Assembly: GCA_002110485.1 (NCBI GenBank)
Contig: MOWL01000001.1
Coordinates: 1,054,001 to 1,118,000 of the forward strand
Reading direction: 5' to 3'
From: Emergomyces orientalis
Lineage: Eukaryota > Ascomycota > Eurotiomycetes > Onygenales > Ajellomycetaceae
DNA length: 64,000 nucleotides
A program made the position numbers and the translations under genes. The stretch's first letter is position 1. Every line of letters begins with the position of its first letter. Positions 1 to 12,733 of the stretch are shown in pieces. The notes below the pieces were generated by a model. That model did no database searches and was not told the origin of the DNA. It saw only the letters and a program-made list of their open reading frames with translations.

Positions 1-984
1 AATGGTGACATATCTCAGTTGATAAGAGAACATACCTCCTCCTCGGTAAATTCAGCATAATGCATGTCCTATGTTCTAGTTAGACTGACAAGGGTAGATC
101 ACACATACAGAGGGACAATCAGAAAACTAACCTTGTACCAATGTTTCTTCACACTTCCTTCAGTTCTCATGGGGAAGGTCTGGTGTATCGCATACCATTA
201 GACATTTTATTTTTTATATAGGGAGCGAAGTATAATATAGTGGTTTTTCCAGTCCGGCACGAACCTTGGCAATTTCGCTCCAAGTGCTTCCAGCATCGCG
301 CATAGTCTTGAGCCGTTGCTCCTCCTCCGCAGTCCATGGGGTGTTTGTTCGTCCCTTCTTCTTGACCGTGGGTTCGGGCGCAGCTGACGCGCCAGTTGCA
401 CTAGCGGTAGTCGTATTCCCCTCGCCTTCAACAGCACCTGTTAGCGCGGGAGGTGCCATGGCGGCCAAAGAAGCAGTCTGGAGTGACGCACGTCGCTTCC
501 GGGGATTTGGGGCTGCTGGGGCTGGAGCTGGCGCGGGCGTGGAAATGGGCACCATAGAGGCGCTTTCAAAGGGACCGGGCCCCGTAAAGGGAGGAAGTTG
601 CTGTTGCTGGTTTAGGGGATGCGTGGGTGTGTTGGCGGCAACAGCTGTCTTGATGCGTTTGGAAGTTGGAGGAGATCTAAGCAATAGAGGAGAATACGGG
701 TTAGTGGACCGTCCATCCTTTAATAAGCCAGTCCGTCGGCGAGCAAGCTTAGCATCTAGTATGACGCAGAGCAGAGGAATCAAACATCCCAACCTGACGC
801 TGAGGGTATCAAAAGAGTTGGGATAGTATGCCGCCAGAAGAGCGGAAGAGGGAGGGGAGGGAGGAAGCGGATCGCGAGGAAGTGTTTGTTTAGAAATCAA
901 CGACAGGAGCAAAATTAAAAATTAAAAAGATACTCACGACATATTAGGAAGGGGAGGCCTCGACGCAAAAACCGGCCAATTCAT
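1..984 (-). CDS. Myb/SANT-domain putative transcription factor (3' part beyond left edge)
   Basis: Probable nuclear DNA-binding protein. Four exons are visible: 984-938, 676-265, 179-132 and 68-36. The last donor (GTATGT at 35) leads off the edge, so the C-terminus is missing. All junctions keep frame (47+412+48+33 nt). Residues 1-120 are low-complexity, rich in Pro, Ala, Ser and Gln, with basic stretches RKRR and KKKGR. A SANT/Myb repeat spans about residues 125-169: TPWTAEEEQRLK, then WSEIAK joined across an intron to TFPMRTEGSVKKHWYK. A second repeat begins DMHYAEFTEEE. The spaced Trp/Trp and EEE residues are typical of Myb repeats, and the splicing is supported because every join restores the repeat. 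The first intron is long for this window (261 nt). The start at 984 was chosen because the short first exon splices in frame to SPPTSKRIK. The target genes are unknown. Confidence 0.8.
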
Positions 985-1473
985 CTGTAGAGATACGCAG
1001 ATAAATTAGTTAGATTTGGCCTGTTACAGTTTGGCGAGGTCATTAATGAACGCGCAAAAATTGTTCAAGAAAACGTTACACACTAGGATCGGAAGCGAGG
1101 AATACCGCAAGCCTGATCTCGACGATCAAGCCGGGCCAGGAACATGGAGAGAAGGGTGGGGGAGCTTGAGAGATGATGGTACAAACACTGAAGAGAGAAA
1201 GGAAGACAGTTGAGAAAAGCGATTGGTAGGCAAGTGAGTGGTGGGGGGGAGGGATCGAGGAAGTATCGCAGTGTAGGGCGACTTTTTGGGATGGCAAGGC
1301 TAAGTGGGAGTTGTCACTAGAAGTATTAAGAGGTTTTGGGCGTAGCCGATAGGAGGACAAGGGAAGGAAAAAATGGCAAACGCCAGCAGAGGTATCGATC
1401 AATAATGAGTCTTAAGAGAGACAAGTATTAGGAAGTGGGTATGGAATGGGGGGGTTGGGAGGGATAACAGCAT

Positions 1474-1504
1474 GTACAGTACGTAAGTAGCGTACGTACT
1501 GTAC
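1474..1504. repeat. perfect 12-bp inverted repeat (hairpin)
   Basis: Arms GTACAGTACGTA (1474-1485) and TACGTACTGTAC (1493-1504) are exact reverse complements around a 7-nt loop. The repeat is built from the GTAC-type motif that recurs in other intergenic parts of the window. Confidence 0.85.
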
Positions 1505-1650
1505 CTTGTTAATGGCAGGTAACTACAAGTAGAGGGGACAATTCATCAAAGTAAAGCGGATAACAATCCGAATGATGCGGGTTGTCGGGAGGTAACAAGG
1601 GCACAAGTGTACGGATTCTCCCTGGGAGGTTTGCAAGGAGACAACAAGAA

Positions 1651-1673
1651 GGAGGAGGAGGAGGAGGAGGAGG
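1651..1673 (+). repeat. (GGA)n microsatellite
   Basis: Uninterrupted trinucleotide run of more than seven units in non-coding DNA. Confidence 0.9.
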
Positions 1674-2048
1674 TAGATGTCGACTGACTGGACAAGTATT
1701 TTAGTCGATGTAATACTCATGCAATGTGATTGGGGGCGTGGCGGGCGGGCAAGCAACCTGGGCAGTGGGCACTTGCACTGGGCAGAGATGCGGGGAACAT
1801 CCAAACTTCTTAAAACAACGACAGCAAAAGGTCCAAGTCTGGTAACTCTCGACTACTTGTTATTTATTATACGACTAACTGCGGGAAGACATTGGGGGGA
1901 TGGCAAAACATAAAAAAAAAACAAAACATGTCGACTACTATTTACGCTGCCGTACCGTACCATACTAGTACTGTACTGTACATACATTTCAAACCTCCGA
2001 GTTGACTTGTCTTCGTCATCATTCATTTATGATTGGGACAGCATTGTA

Positions 2049-2062
2049 CTGTACATGTACAG
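2049..2062. repeat. 14-bp perfect palindrome CTGTACATGTACAG
   Basis: Self-complementary over 14 bp. It overlaps a GTACTGTAC unit at 2046-2054 and sits in the gene-free DNA between the first two Myb-like genes. Confidence 0.85.
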
Positions 2063-2907
2063 AGTAATGACTATGAAAATAATTCGAAATGTTCGATTAT
2101 TTTGATATCTGTTAAGGCCAGCCAGCCAGCCGTGTCTCTACGCAAGGGGAGGAATGTCGACCCAGATAAACAAATCGATCCTTCCCGCTCCCATCATGCA
2201 TTTTCACAGGTATGAGACCAACTAGAGGCTTGTGCATGCGACTTATAACCACCATGTATCAGACCTGTATTTTAAGAGAGGGGAACAGTGATAATTTCTT
2301 TTTCTCACTCTGCCCTCTTTTTTGTTTCGAGGGGTTCTCAAATGTGCCGTGAGAACAGAAGTGTACGGGAATCAATGATCGTGGGGAATAATGATTTCTT
2401 GACTGATTACTCTCCCCCCAGAAACATCACCAGAACACAGTTTTCTTGAGACGAAGTTTCATTCAGCAGTTCTAGTCGAACGGGAAGAATTTTTGCCTCT
2501 TGTTTGACGAGCAACCACTGACGCAAACCATTGGATTCCAACCTTGGAAGGTTGCGGACCAAAGTCGTGATCAGCCGCTCAAGCCGACGGCGCTAAAAAG
2601 GTAACAATGACCATTTTTAGTGTTTTTTTTAATACTTTTTTTGCCTGCTTTTGCTCCCTGGTCTGCATTGGAAGCTGGACATTGCCTGGCAGTGGTGCTG
2701 ATGGGGATATTTGTCCAACATGATTCTCAAAATTCGGACCAAATATTAGAGGTACGGCCAAGTACCCGTTTTCAAATTGTAGAGATTGGTGGCAGAAAGA
2801 TGGCATAAAATATTGACCAAAAGCCATCCATCCCCAACCTCGTTCGGGGGAACCTACTCAATTTGTCATGCAACAGATTAGAACATTGCTCAGTTTTAAT
2901 AATGAGA

Positions 2908-2925
2908 AGCTTGCCTTGGCAAGCT
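2908..2925. repeat. 8-bp inverted repeat with 2-nt spacer
   Basis: AGCTTGCC and GGCAAGCT face each other around TT, giving a near-continuous palindrome in gene-free DNA. No gene end lies nearby, so a terminator role is not supported. Confidence 0.7.
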
Positions 2926-5900
2926 ATCGACCTGATACCTTGGTAGATTCTCGATGCGGAAATAGACTGAGGACTTCCGAAAGGTGAGAGGAGGCGAGGA
3001 GACTCGAAATATCGAATGTTTCAATACGAGCCAGTTTTTGGAATCGCTCTCGTGGCAAGTGAAAAATCGAGTACAACTACCCACGTCAATACATAGGTAG
3101 GTAATTTACTCCTGCTTCCAAAGGTTAGCGATCAAAAGTAAAGTTTGATTTCTCGGGAAAGTAAGCATAACATTACCCGATATAAACTCATATTTTATGA
3201 GGTAAGTCACTTCATCTCTCTCTGGCTCGGGTATCTCCAGAAAACTCGGTAGTTGGACAGTTGACCTGGAAGTTTCTTCTTCTTATCGACGTTCTTTTTT
3301 CTGATGGGTACTTTGGCTTCGGCCCACAGACGTCGTGGAGCTGCCGGGCAGATCCCGAGCGTCTCAACAAGTTTGAGTGCACATACATCAGGGCACATGG
3401 GGAAGCATGGCGAAACCCATCAAAAAAAAGGAAGGAGGGATTGACAAGGCGACAAAAGCAAATTTTTGAAAAATTACAGTTCCTTGTATTATACTTGTTG
3501 GTCTTATCTGTTGATATTGCGAAGAGGTAGAGCACCGCAAGGTACATGGTACGACGACGAAGTAACCCTTCTCCCCCAATGGGCCATAGCTTAATCCAAC
3601 CTGACAGATAGGATGCATGTTCCACCAGAATCTCATATGTGTGGAGAATTTCTGGAACTTTTCCCGCAACAGGTATGTATTTCTACGCTCGATACAGAGT
3701 TAGATCCCTATCAGCTTAGCGATGACCCCCCCCTCCCCCAACCGACCCTTCTCGCCTTCTTCATATGTTACGAATGGCGCAGTGCAGTGGCTCAAAGAAG
3801 AAACAGACGCGTAGCAAACTCGGCTGTAACTTCGGCACGCAAAACCAACCGTATCAAGTTTTGAGCGGTGTTGTCGTGTGTTACACTTATATACACAGCT
3901 ACTGTGATTGCTGGCGCTCCATATTATCGTCAACGATGCGAAGTACGGATTCCCGTTATAGAAAAAATTTTCAAACCACATGCTGTTAACTGGTCCGCCT
4001 CGCAGTACTCGTATTTTCCGTTGGAATGTAGCGAAAGGCCTCTGGAAAGGAATAAGAAGAGAACGAAAGATGATAAAAACAGCCCATGAGGGACAGACAA
4101 AAAAATAATCCAATCCTCGCCAGGCCGCATCATGTTGTAAATTCAAGAATCTGAAAAGGAGATTGCCTTACAAACTCCCCGTTGGTTAACCTTTTTGCGC
4201 TTAGCTGAGACAAGCCAAGGGTCCTTTGATAGGCACCTGGAAGTTCGGAACTCTCTTCCACGTCGTCTTGTTGAGGCGTTCCTTGTCAGACCCTAGAAGA
4301 CAAGCCAAAAAAACAAAAAAAAAAAAGCTGCACAAATCGACGAACCCTACTCTTCTAGATGGGGAAACCGTTCAATGAGTACCCTTTTTCGTGCTATGCA
4401 TGAGGTCTATTTATTGGTTAGATAAACATCCAGGCGGAGTTAAAATACCCCATATGGGAAATTTTGTTTCTTTCTCACTTGCTTTCTTCAGCTCAGCAAA
4501 TTAAAAAAGTTAAAGAAAAAGGACTGTGTGACACAAGGCAAAAAGTTTTCGGGTGGATATTTTCTCAATGTGTGGGGATTTCCCGCCACCAATGATCCCT
4601 AATGCTGTCATAGTACAGAACAGTGCGCAATTGGCAAGGGAGTTTAATTGTGCTCTTGCGCAGCTGTCGTTTCTGTTCGCTTTAAATAGAGATAACTTTG
4701 TGTTTATCTCTTTCAACTGATGAGAGCAGCGAAGAAAAGAGTAGAGCCCGCAATTTTGAAGATGATAGGAAAATAAATCTCCTTTGGTACTTGTGAATTT
4801 CCGATATGCTCGAAAAGAAGAGAAAAAGGATCTTGCAACATTAAATACAATTGCAATTTAAGGACTAGAGCTGAGAGTGAATGTGCGATGAGGGATATAT
4901 AGCATGCTCTTGCACCTGTTATTTCCGTGACATTCTCCCAAATTTTCCAAAAGAGAGTCCCGCAGGGATATTTGTAGGCATGGTAACATGTAAGCATAAT
5001 TTTGCTTTTTCTAAATGATGGGTTAGTATGCATGACCTTTTTTCAGTTCGTACGCACATTAAAAAAACACCAAGGATGATATATTTCTTGGGTTTTATGA
5101 CCATAAAACCGATATGACAAGGAGCTATGTGGGTATGTATGTATGTCAATGTGTAAGTTAAGGATATGTAGGAGACATCCTGTACTGCACTGTAGGTCTG
5201 GCATACATGCACGCACAGGCTCTTTGTTTGTATTTCCTGTGATGATCGTCCATGAGGACTGCTTCCTTCTGGTGAAAGCGTCTCGGCTTTGATCAGTTGG
5301 TGGGGGGCTTTTCCCTTTTCTTTTCAACTCCGCTCCGCCCCGTCTTGACTCTTTGCGGATGACTGGTTTCATTTGTCGAAGAAGGCGGAGATATCAGTGG
5401 CGCGATGTATTGGGTGTCGTGTGAAAACCTTATGGAAGGGGAGCTTCTGCTGGACTTCACCGCTGTCATACACGGTAATCCTGGCGTCAGCCGTACACGA
5501 AGGAGTCAGCCTAGTCGGACTGCTCCCATGTTTGAGCTGAGAGAATATCATTTAATTGAAGGCAAAGAACTTGTGGGTTGAAATGCATGAAACATATATC
5601 AGTTTGCTGGACAAGATAGTCGTCGCTTGTAACCCCCGCGGGTTGGGATAAGAGCATATGAGCCACAACATGGCTTTTGCGCGTCGTCCGATGTAGGGCT
5701 TTATACGCCTGGAAAGGGATGGGGAACTCTAAAAGTTAGTGAACCCGTGACGCGCTAACTAACCCTTAACTAGTTTACCCGGGGTAAGCTTATTATTCTA
5801 CATAGGTAGTAACCGAAAAAGGAAAAATGAGGCTGAAACAGATGAGGAAACATCACAAAACTTGTAGCAATTGTTGTAAGTGCACCATTTCACGGCACAT

Positions 5901-8570
5901 TTTCGTCCAGGGCGCCATATGCATGATACGTGCGTAATAAATACTTTTTTTTTGCGTCTACATGAATTATCAGTGTTTCCTTGACTATCATTTGTGTCAT
6001 CTTTCGAAGACCCTTGCTGAGGAGTTGAGAATCATCCAATGCGCGCACCACCACCACATTGACCTAAGCGCGGGGTTGTCCAAATGACAGGGATATTCTT
6101 CCTTGTCCTCATCTTTACTCAAACACTAGCAAGGCTTGGAGCCTGGAACCAGTCTCAAAGTCCCGACTACTGAGCTGGAGTAGTCATACTGCGACCCGCC
6201 CATCGGACGACTGGGAACGCCCCTCCATATCTCAAAATCGTTGATATTCAAATTGTCAATAACCCAAGCCCGAATTGAAGAACTCGCCTAGTGCTTTTTA
6301 CCCGGTGCCTAATGGTATGTGGAAACTGCAAACCCGGATTGTTCCAGCGGACTAAAAACATTCATGAGAGGCTGCCCCACATTATCATATAATAGCCGCG
6401 AAATCAACAAGTGCGCTTTAGGCTCGATAATGAAGCAGTGGGTTGGTGATTCATGTTCGAGGGTGGAAATCTCTGGTTTCAACAATCAACTTCCACGAGT
6501 GGCCTGCATCTCAGCTCTGCAGCTTGGAACTATCCTGCATTGCTAAAAACTGATTTTGGTCGTCTGAGATGGGAAAAGAGGAAAATGAAATGCTCTAGAC
6601 TGGCTAGCGAAACAATAACGAATAAGTCCACTATCCTATCGTCAATAAATCGAATGCCCAGGTATATATGTTTACCCTGATCTTCCACAGAACATTTCTG
6701 AGACTGGGGCATGCGGATGTTGCTTAAATCTAAACAATATTATATGCGGGTATCTTTGACGACCCCTCGCGCTACTCCAGGAATTTCTGCAGGACGACAG
6801 CCAAGCTGCACTTGACCAATTAGCGTTGCATTAGGTGGTTCTTCGGCACGCTTAAATACACGGGACTGGGAATATTGACTGGTTAAAAATATGCTTTGGC
6901 TTCAGGAGCAGTTTGGGGGAAACTGCATATCATTTTAATTGCTCTGGCGGTAAAATCCGTTGTTTTTCGAATTCCAAATCGTGTTTCGGAGTTTCTTTTG
7001 GTTTCCTGAATGTTTGATATTTCGTGGCTAATCGTATCCTGGTGGGGGTTCGTCAACCCTATTGACCTGCGTGCGTCTTCTAAATATATTTTTGTCATCA
7101 AAGCGGGATTTCAATGCATAATAGGGATTGTCTGAGCTCTATAGCAAGGATTCGGTGTGGAAAAGGGCATGGTGAAACCCAATCCGAGCAGAAACGATCT
7201 TGGTAACAGACAGTTGAAACGGCCGTTTGACGTTGTCCGGACCAATCATGACCTGCCAAGCCTGCTGCCAAGGCGACTCTCACACTTTTCAGCGCACTGG
7301 AACGTCTCGAAGGAGGCGCATCTTGCCCCTGAGGATGCATGGGGATGAAGATATTGGCAGCGCAAGCATTGCGAGATACCCTTGCCGTCGCTTTGACACG
7401 GTTTGTGAAAGCTCTCTTTTTAAGTTGTGTCTTCGGGCTGCCGTTAGCTCCCCCGCGTTTTCCGACTTCACATTCAATGGGGGTAGTACTCTGGACGCCA
7501 TTTCAATCCACCGATTCCGTGATGACTTCCAGATGGCTTTAAAATTGAATTGAATACTGCTTTCTAGAGAGATCTCTAGTACACTACTGGGTTTCGAGCT
7601 TGGAATGATTTGACTTTAGGATTTCGATCTACTGCAAGGCCCCATTTTTCTGTCGCCATATTGCCGTTTTGTTCCCGTTTTGTTCCCGTTTTTCTTGCCT
7701 CTTTCAGCGTTAATAGACTGACCATGAGTTGAATTGTTGCATCACAAAACTTCTTTTTCCTTTTTAGGTGGTTTTTGAAACAGACTACTACTGTTTAGCG
7801 ATTCTCCAAAGCCCTCCTTCACCACTTTGGGAGTTGGCTAGTTCTGTTCTGAGAACTGACACTTCCTGAGTTTGGCCATGTCTGAGCAACCCGGGGTTCA
7901 AAACCAGCAAAACTCCTTTGTGCGGCTGATCTGTCCTTGGATGGGCTTACGTCCCTGCCAGGAAATATTTGCTAGCTATTTTGAGGAATGATTTCATGCA
8001 CTTCAGCCACTTTCTGGGAAAGATCGTAACAGTGTCTGTCACATATCGTCCGTCTGAAGAGACGATTAAACCCATTCTGTCATCAAGCATATTTTCGGAA
8101 ACATATCAGGCACCAACAGCCATCGCCACTTTAACGACTATGCACTACATTTGCTAGTGCCAGGAACCGTTTCCATCTCAAGCACAGATTCTTTTAAATA
8201 GGATAAATATAAGACTGCCCCATGCTTCGTTTTCGATTTTGTTCTATTAGGAATATTCCAAAGAGCATGTGTGATTGATACCTACCTTTTTATCTCTTAT
8301 GCTCTGATTGTTTTTCTTTCTTTCACTTTTTTCCATTCCTCCATATCCCACTGGCTGGGTTGTTTACATTCTTTGATATCTATTTGACTTTCGCATATTT
8401 GACAATCGCTTTTTATACCTCCTAGACTCTGTTGAGCCGCTCTTTCTTTTGAAATAATTCAAAATTGGTAATCACTGTCATTGCCGGATTACTTTCACCA
8501 AGCCTGATCAATATTGATAGTGAATCTCCAAATTTCCTAGATATAGCTTTATTGTCTGGAACGAGGAATC

Positions 8571-9635
8571 ATGTCTCCAACCATCCGTTCTACCTCCCTA
8601 CCGACGGAGGCTCGTGACTATCGATCCACGACACCTCTTCATATGGACCGTATGGAACACCGTATTCAAAAGCATCGAAAAATGTCTTCCACAGGTGGAG
8701 GCAGGGCATGGACCGAAGAAGAGGTATGCAAGATCTAGAGTTTAATGAACCATTATTCAGCTCAAAAGCCAACCTCTCCATAGGAAGCCTATCTCATAAG
8801 GACACGCATGCACAAAATGCCTTACAAGCACATTGCTGCCCACTTGCACAAGACTGAACTTGCTTGCCGCCTCCACTATCATCAGATGTCATACGGTAGC
8901 AACCGGCGGAGACGCACGGAGTCTGTGTCTTCTATTAATTCGTTTTCGGCATTGTCGACGACACAAGAATGCCCTCTCGAATACAAAACCTCCGTTCACG
9001 TGTCCACCCCAATATCTCCCCCAAGCCCCCAATCGGTGATCCATTCCCGAGCCTCTTCCGTAGTCGATTCCCCCCAACAATCTCGCTCCCATGTTCCCAT
9101 CCTTCCGAAACCAAACACTTCCACATTCCACTCCATACAGTCGACCCCCGCAAACCTAAACAGATCCCTTCGATTAGATACGTCTTTTTTCCAAATTAAT
9201 GACAACCGCTCCAGCTCTGACCACCCTGAGCAAATTGACACCATCCGCCTCCGTGGTCTTTATGATAGCTACCGCGATTCTTTCTGGTCATTGATTGCAT
9301 CTGATTATTCGAAATGCCCCAGCTTCCCAGCTGCCAAACTCGAAGAGGCATTTTTCCACGCAGTATTCAATTCGCATAGGGACCGCGCCGCACCCCCTCC
9401 TACTCCCGGACCCAGCCCACAGAACGCAACCCCTGAGCCACACAAGGTAACATACAACGCTTCTGTTCTTTCTTCGGATGGTGGGTTCCACGCCATCAAT
9501 GGCCCTCTCTCCTCGGCCATTGTAGAGCTGAATAACCCAAACAATGGCCCCAGCCCCGTCGAGAAATGCGCCGTGGCTTCATTGCTTACGGTTGAAAGAG
9601 ATGTTTGGGCCCCGAAGGGAGTCACCGCTACGTGA
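8571..9635 (+). CDS. Myb-like DNA-binding protein
   Basis: Putative nuclear regulator of 334 aa from two exons, 8571-8723 and 8784-9635. The intron of 60 nt uses GTATGC and CATAG. Residues 45-89 form a single Myb/SANT-like helix-turn-helix: RAWTEEEEAYLIRTR, then MPYKHIAAHLHKTELACRLHYHQMSYG in overlapping pieces, followed by a basic NRRRR patch. This block closely resembles a conserved domain of Eurotiomycete Myb-like proteins known to me only as uncharacterised. Residues 95-190 are Ser/Pro-rich and probably disordered. A short ordered-looking segment rich in Trp/Phe/Tyr (LRGLYDSYRDSFWSLIASD) lies near residue 210. The intron falls inside the domain and splicing restores it, which supports the model. 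The start at 8571 is the first in-frame ATG after a pyrimidine-rich leader. Targets are unknown. It is flanked by 7.6 kb and 5.7 kb without genes. Confidence 0.85.
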
Positions 9636-10331
9636 ACTCCGGATTAAGCCCTTGGCATATGCCGGAGGTCTATCTGGTGCCTTAAAACACTTGCGCATCT
9701 TGGGGGCGTTCAAAAATTCTTGACACGAAAGTCTATTGAAGGCCTAAATTCATAACCACGTTTCTCTTGATTTTTCTCGGTCTCGTTTTTCTCTTCCTTG
9801 GCTTCGGCTTCGGCTTTGTATTATGATAATGATCTTCTCGCACCTGGCCACATTTCATATGTCCCTTTCCTTGTCAGCTACTGGAGTCTGGTGGAAGAAA
9901 TTTACACCTTTTGTTCCCTTTTTTCTCCCGCTTCTGCGTAGTTTTGGTTTTAGTATTTCGTTTGGTGGAAGAGTACGGTAGGTGCTTATTACATACCTAG
10001 GTAGTTTGGTTCAACACTGCAACGTATTCCGCTGGCATTGGTAAGGCTTGTTTGGAAACAAAGGTTGATTTCTTTTTATCCCTTCTATTTTTGTTATCTT
10101 GGCTGGGGAAATTGCGCTTCGCTTGTATTGGAAGGGATATATGATATTTTTTGGGGTGTTATCAACCTGGTGCACGATTGAACGAAAAGCGTTATGGCGA
10201 GAGGCAGAGGATTGACCTACGCATAGCATATATACAATACGCTTGGTATTTAATCTTCAGGGAATCAGAGATACGACAATTGATAACTGGGAATATATGA
10301 TGCGTGCGTTTTCCACTTGCAGTAGGTGTGG

Positions 10332-10347
10332 ATATATATATATATAT
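10332..10347. repeat. (AT)8 microsatellite
   Basis: Uninterrupted AT dinucleotide run in gene-free DNA. Confidence 0.85.
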
Positions 10348-10490
10348 GTGGAGGGATGTTTGTACTAGTTAGAAGAACACGCATTAGCTAACTGAAATCT
10401 ATTGCAAGAAAGGAAATTTTGGGCTCAATAATTTTTCTCTTCTCTGTAATATGTAGTATTGAATAGATTGTCTACCTAGATACACTGTAA

Positions 10491-10516
10491 CTACCTACCT
10501 ACTACCTAGGTAGGTA
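10491..10516. repeat. CCTA/TAGG repeat block containing TACCTAGGTA
   Basis: Overlapping CTAC units run into the palindrome TACCTAGGTA (10503-10512) and then TAGGTA. The same core recurs at 9994-10003, and related ACCTAGGT or ACCTACCTAGG forms occur near 41117 and 54271. Confidence 0.75.
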
Positions 10517-12721
10517 TTCAAAGAGGAGAGATAATTTATCACTACCATTTAACGATTATTATCCTCACCAGAATAGTTACAGGAACGAGAAACACAGTAA
10601 CGGTCCCCGCTCCTCGATAGACCCTAATGTGTCCATACCCATGATATATGCCCGCCGTAGAACAAATAAAAACACCTGATAGAAACGTATATCCTTGGCC
10701 GCCAGTGATTTTTGCATTAAAAAATCCGTAAACAAGATTTAGCCTATACAAACACACTTCCTTATTCTTAGGTTCGTAGCGCAAACGACCAGTTCGCAAA
10801 CGCTGTTTTTTCGATATTCGAAATTCGGCTTTGAAGGCAGACGCGGCATTCGCACTGACAAAAAGGCACTGTTTTCTTCGGAATTTGCTTTGGGCTGGAT
10901 GCTAATGGTTAGAAAAAGATCGTGGTCCGGCCTACGACGCGTAAAATCCACGAGCCAAGACGTATGGTTATTGGCATCGTGAGATAGGTGAATTATAATT
11001 TGCTCCGCATATCTAAATGCCATTCATGGCCGACATCATCATCTCCATCTTCACTGTAGCTTACGAAGAAGACTATGAGTGTAAGCATGCGTTGACAAAT
11101 AGCTTTAAGTCTCAAGTATGAAAAATGCAGATATATTAATAGATGACCACGGGGCGGTTAATGGACCTCTATATCATCTGCTGCATATCAGGTTATATCT
11201 AGGGATAGAACAGGTAGGAATGGAACGCCGAATTCCAACTACGACGGCCGGGTGTTTCTCGTAGTTTCCCATCAAAAGCCGGCTATACTTTATCCACCCT
11301 AATATTCTTCTTTTCAAAGAGGATGTATGTTTCAAATTAACATAACACATTCGAGTCGTCGAGGTTTCCAATGCTGATTGAAATTCCATCTCCGTCCGAA
11401 GGCGCCCTACGACACGAATGCGGAGATAGAGATCAACTGCACCAACTGCTCCATCCTCATCGTTATTTTGGGGGGGGGAGTACCTGCGTCAGTTTGTATG
11501 TATGACATTATGCACTTAATATTTCCCGATCGCGTCAAGGATATGAATGGTTTTCGGTTAGATTCCACATACTTCGGCCGTTTCTCCTATATCTCTTGCG
11601 TTTCATTCGGGTAAAAGGCCATTTACAAAAGCGCAAGCAATGCTGGAAGGTGGTTCATTGACCAAAGATTTGAAACGAGTACCAACGACATGTAATCGAT
11701 ATCTTGACTGCGGAGAAGTTGGTGATAGCTGGAAACAAAAAGTTGCGCCGTAGTTGTTTCATCCCAGCAGGCAGGGGTTCCAACTCGACGTAAGAGAACT
11801 TCTTTGTCGGTCGTTCTCCAAGTACTTGACGAGCGCAGTAGGTGTTGGATGTTTTAAACTTTCTCCTCTGCGTAGTTGGATGGATGTTGCGATGTCTAGG
11901 TCATGGGCCGGTAGAGAGCCGCGGAGATTAAGAGAGAAGCTCGGACAACTTTGCCCACCCTTCGGGTAGTTTATGGCGGTCATTGTTTAGTAAGTTCTTC
12001 CGAAGCAATCTCTTTGTTATGGTCAAAGTCGTCGTACATCATGTGTGGTTTGTGGCCCCCATTCCCAAAGGAGAAAAGCTCGAGCACACCATTGTCTAGG
12101 AAGCTGCAGATGCAGCAAGCGAACTTCATTGTGTTCAAAAAAGATCCTGTTTAGATACTTTTATCATTCCAGTTAGCTCCATCTTTTCCAACATCAGAGG
12201 TCAGAACCAATCATTACCATCAAGTGTATTTTATCCCTTTGTCTAGGGGATCTTTTTTAGGTTACTCTTTTAGACGAGAAAAAATAGCAAGGTTCCAGGG
12301 TTTTGATGCTTTTCCAGGTTGCAAAGGGGTCCTGCACTGAGCTGATGTTCCCCAGACTTTGTTAAAATTCGTTGGTTATAAGCGGCCGACGGGTTAAGGT
12401 GGGGAGGAAACGAGTGGCTATCGTGAAGCAAAACTTATGCTTAGATTTCTTGCTTTTTGTAGTGAGGACGCCGTGGGCCGCAGAAAATCCTGTAACGGTG
12501 GGGACAAAAGAGGGTGACCCGATGGCCCCTCGTGAACAATGGAACTGTGCCTGGAAAGGAGAAAGCGGAAAAGACGTGCTCAGAGCGCACCCGGTTCCGC
12601 CGATGGTAGTACCTGCAGGAACTCATACTCCGATTAGGTGAGGTGAGGTTAGTTGCAGAGCGAGGGGTTTAACTAATATGCCGAAGATCCTAGTAAGCTA
12701 CCAAGCTAATTTTCATGTAAA

Positions 12722-12733
12722 TGTACATGTACA
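12722..12733. repeat. 12-bp palindrome TGTACATGTACA
   Basis: Self-complementary, and the same core as the palindrome at 2049-2062. Non-coding. Confidence 0.8.

Larger units (their letters stand above)
985..8570. other. gene-free stretch, 7.6 kb
   Basis: No reading frame here has recognisable protein content, and those present are short (under 150 codons) and overlap on both strands. The stretch is AT-rich with several simple features: a (GGA)n run at 1651-1673, a 12-bp-arm hairpin at 1474-1504, clusters of GTACTGTAC between 1968 and 2062, and an 8-bp-arm inverted repeat at 2908-2925. The last 300 bases before 8571 are pyrimidine-rich and probably form the promoter and leader of the Myb-like gene there. 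The 5' region next to 984 should hold the promoter of the left-edge gene. Long non-coding transcripts or long leaders are possible but cannot be shown from sequence. Confidence 0.6.

Noticed and set aside
7900..7940. tRNA-like T-arm sequence (GGTTCAAAACC)
   Set aside because: The flanking bases do not pair as a T stem and no acceptor, D or anticodon arms could be built. No tRNA was found in the window.
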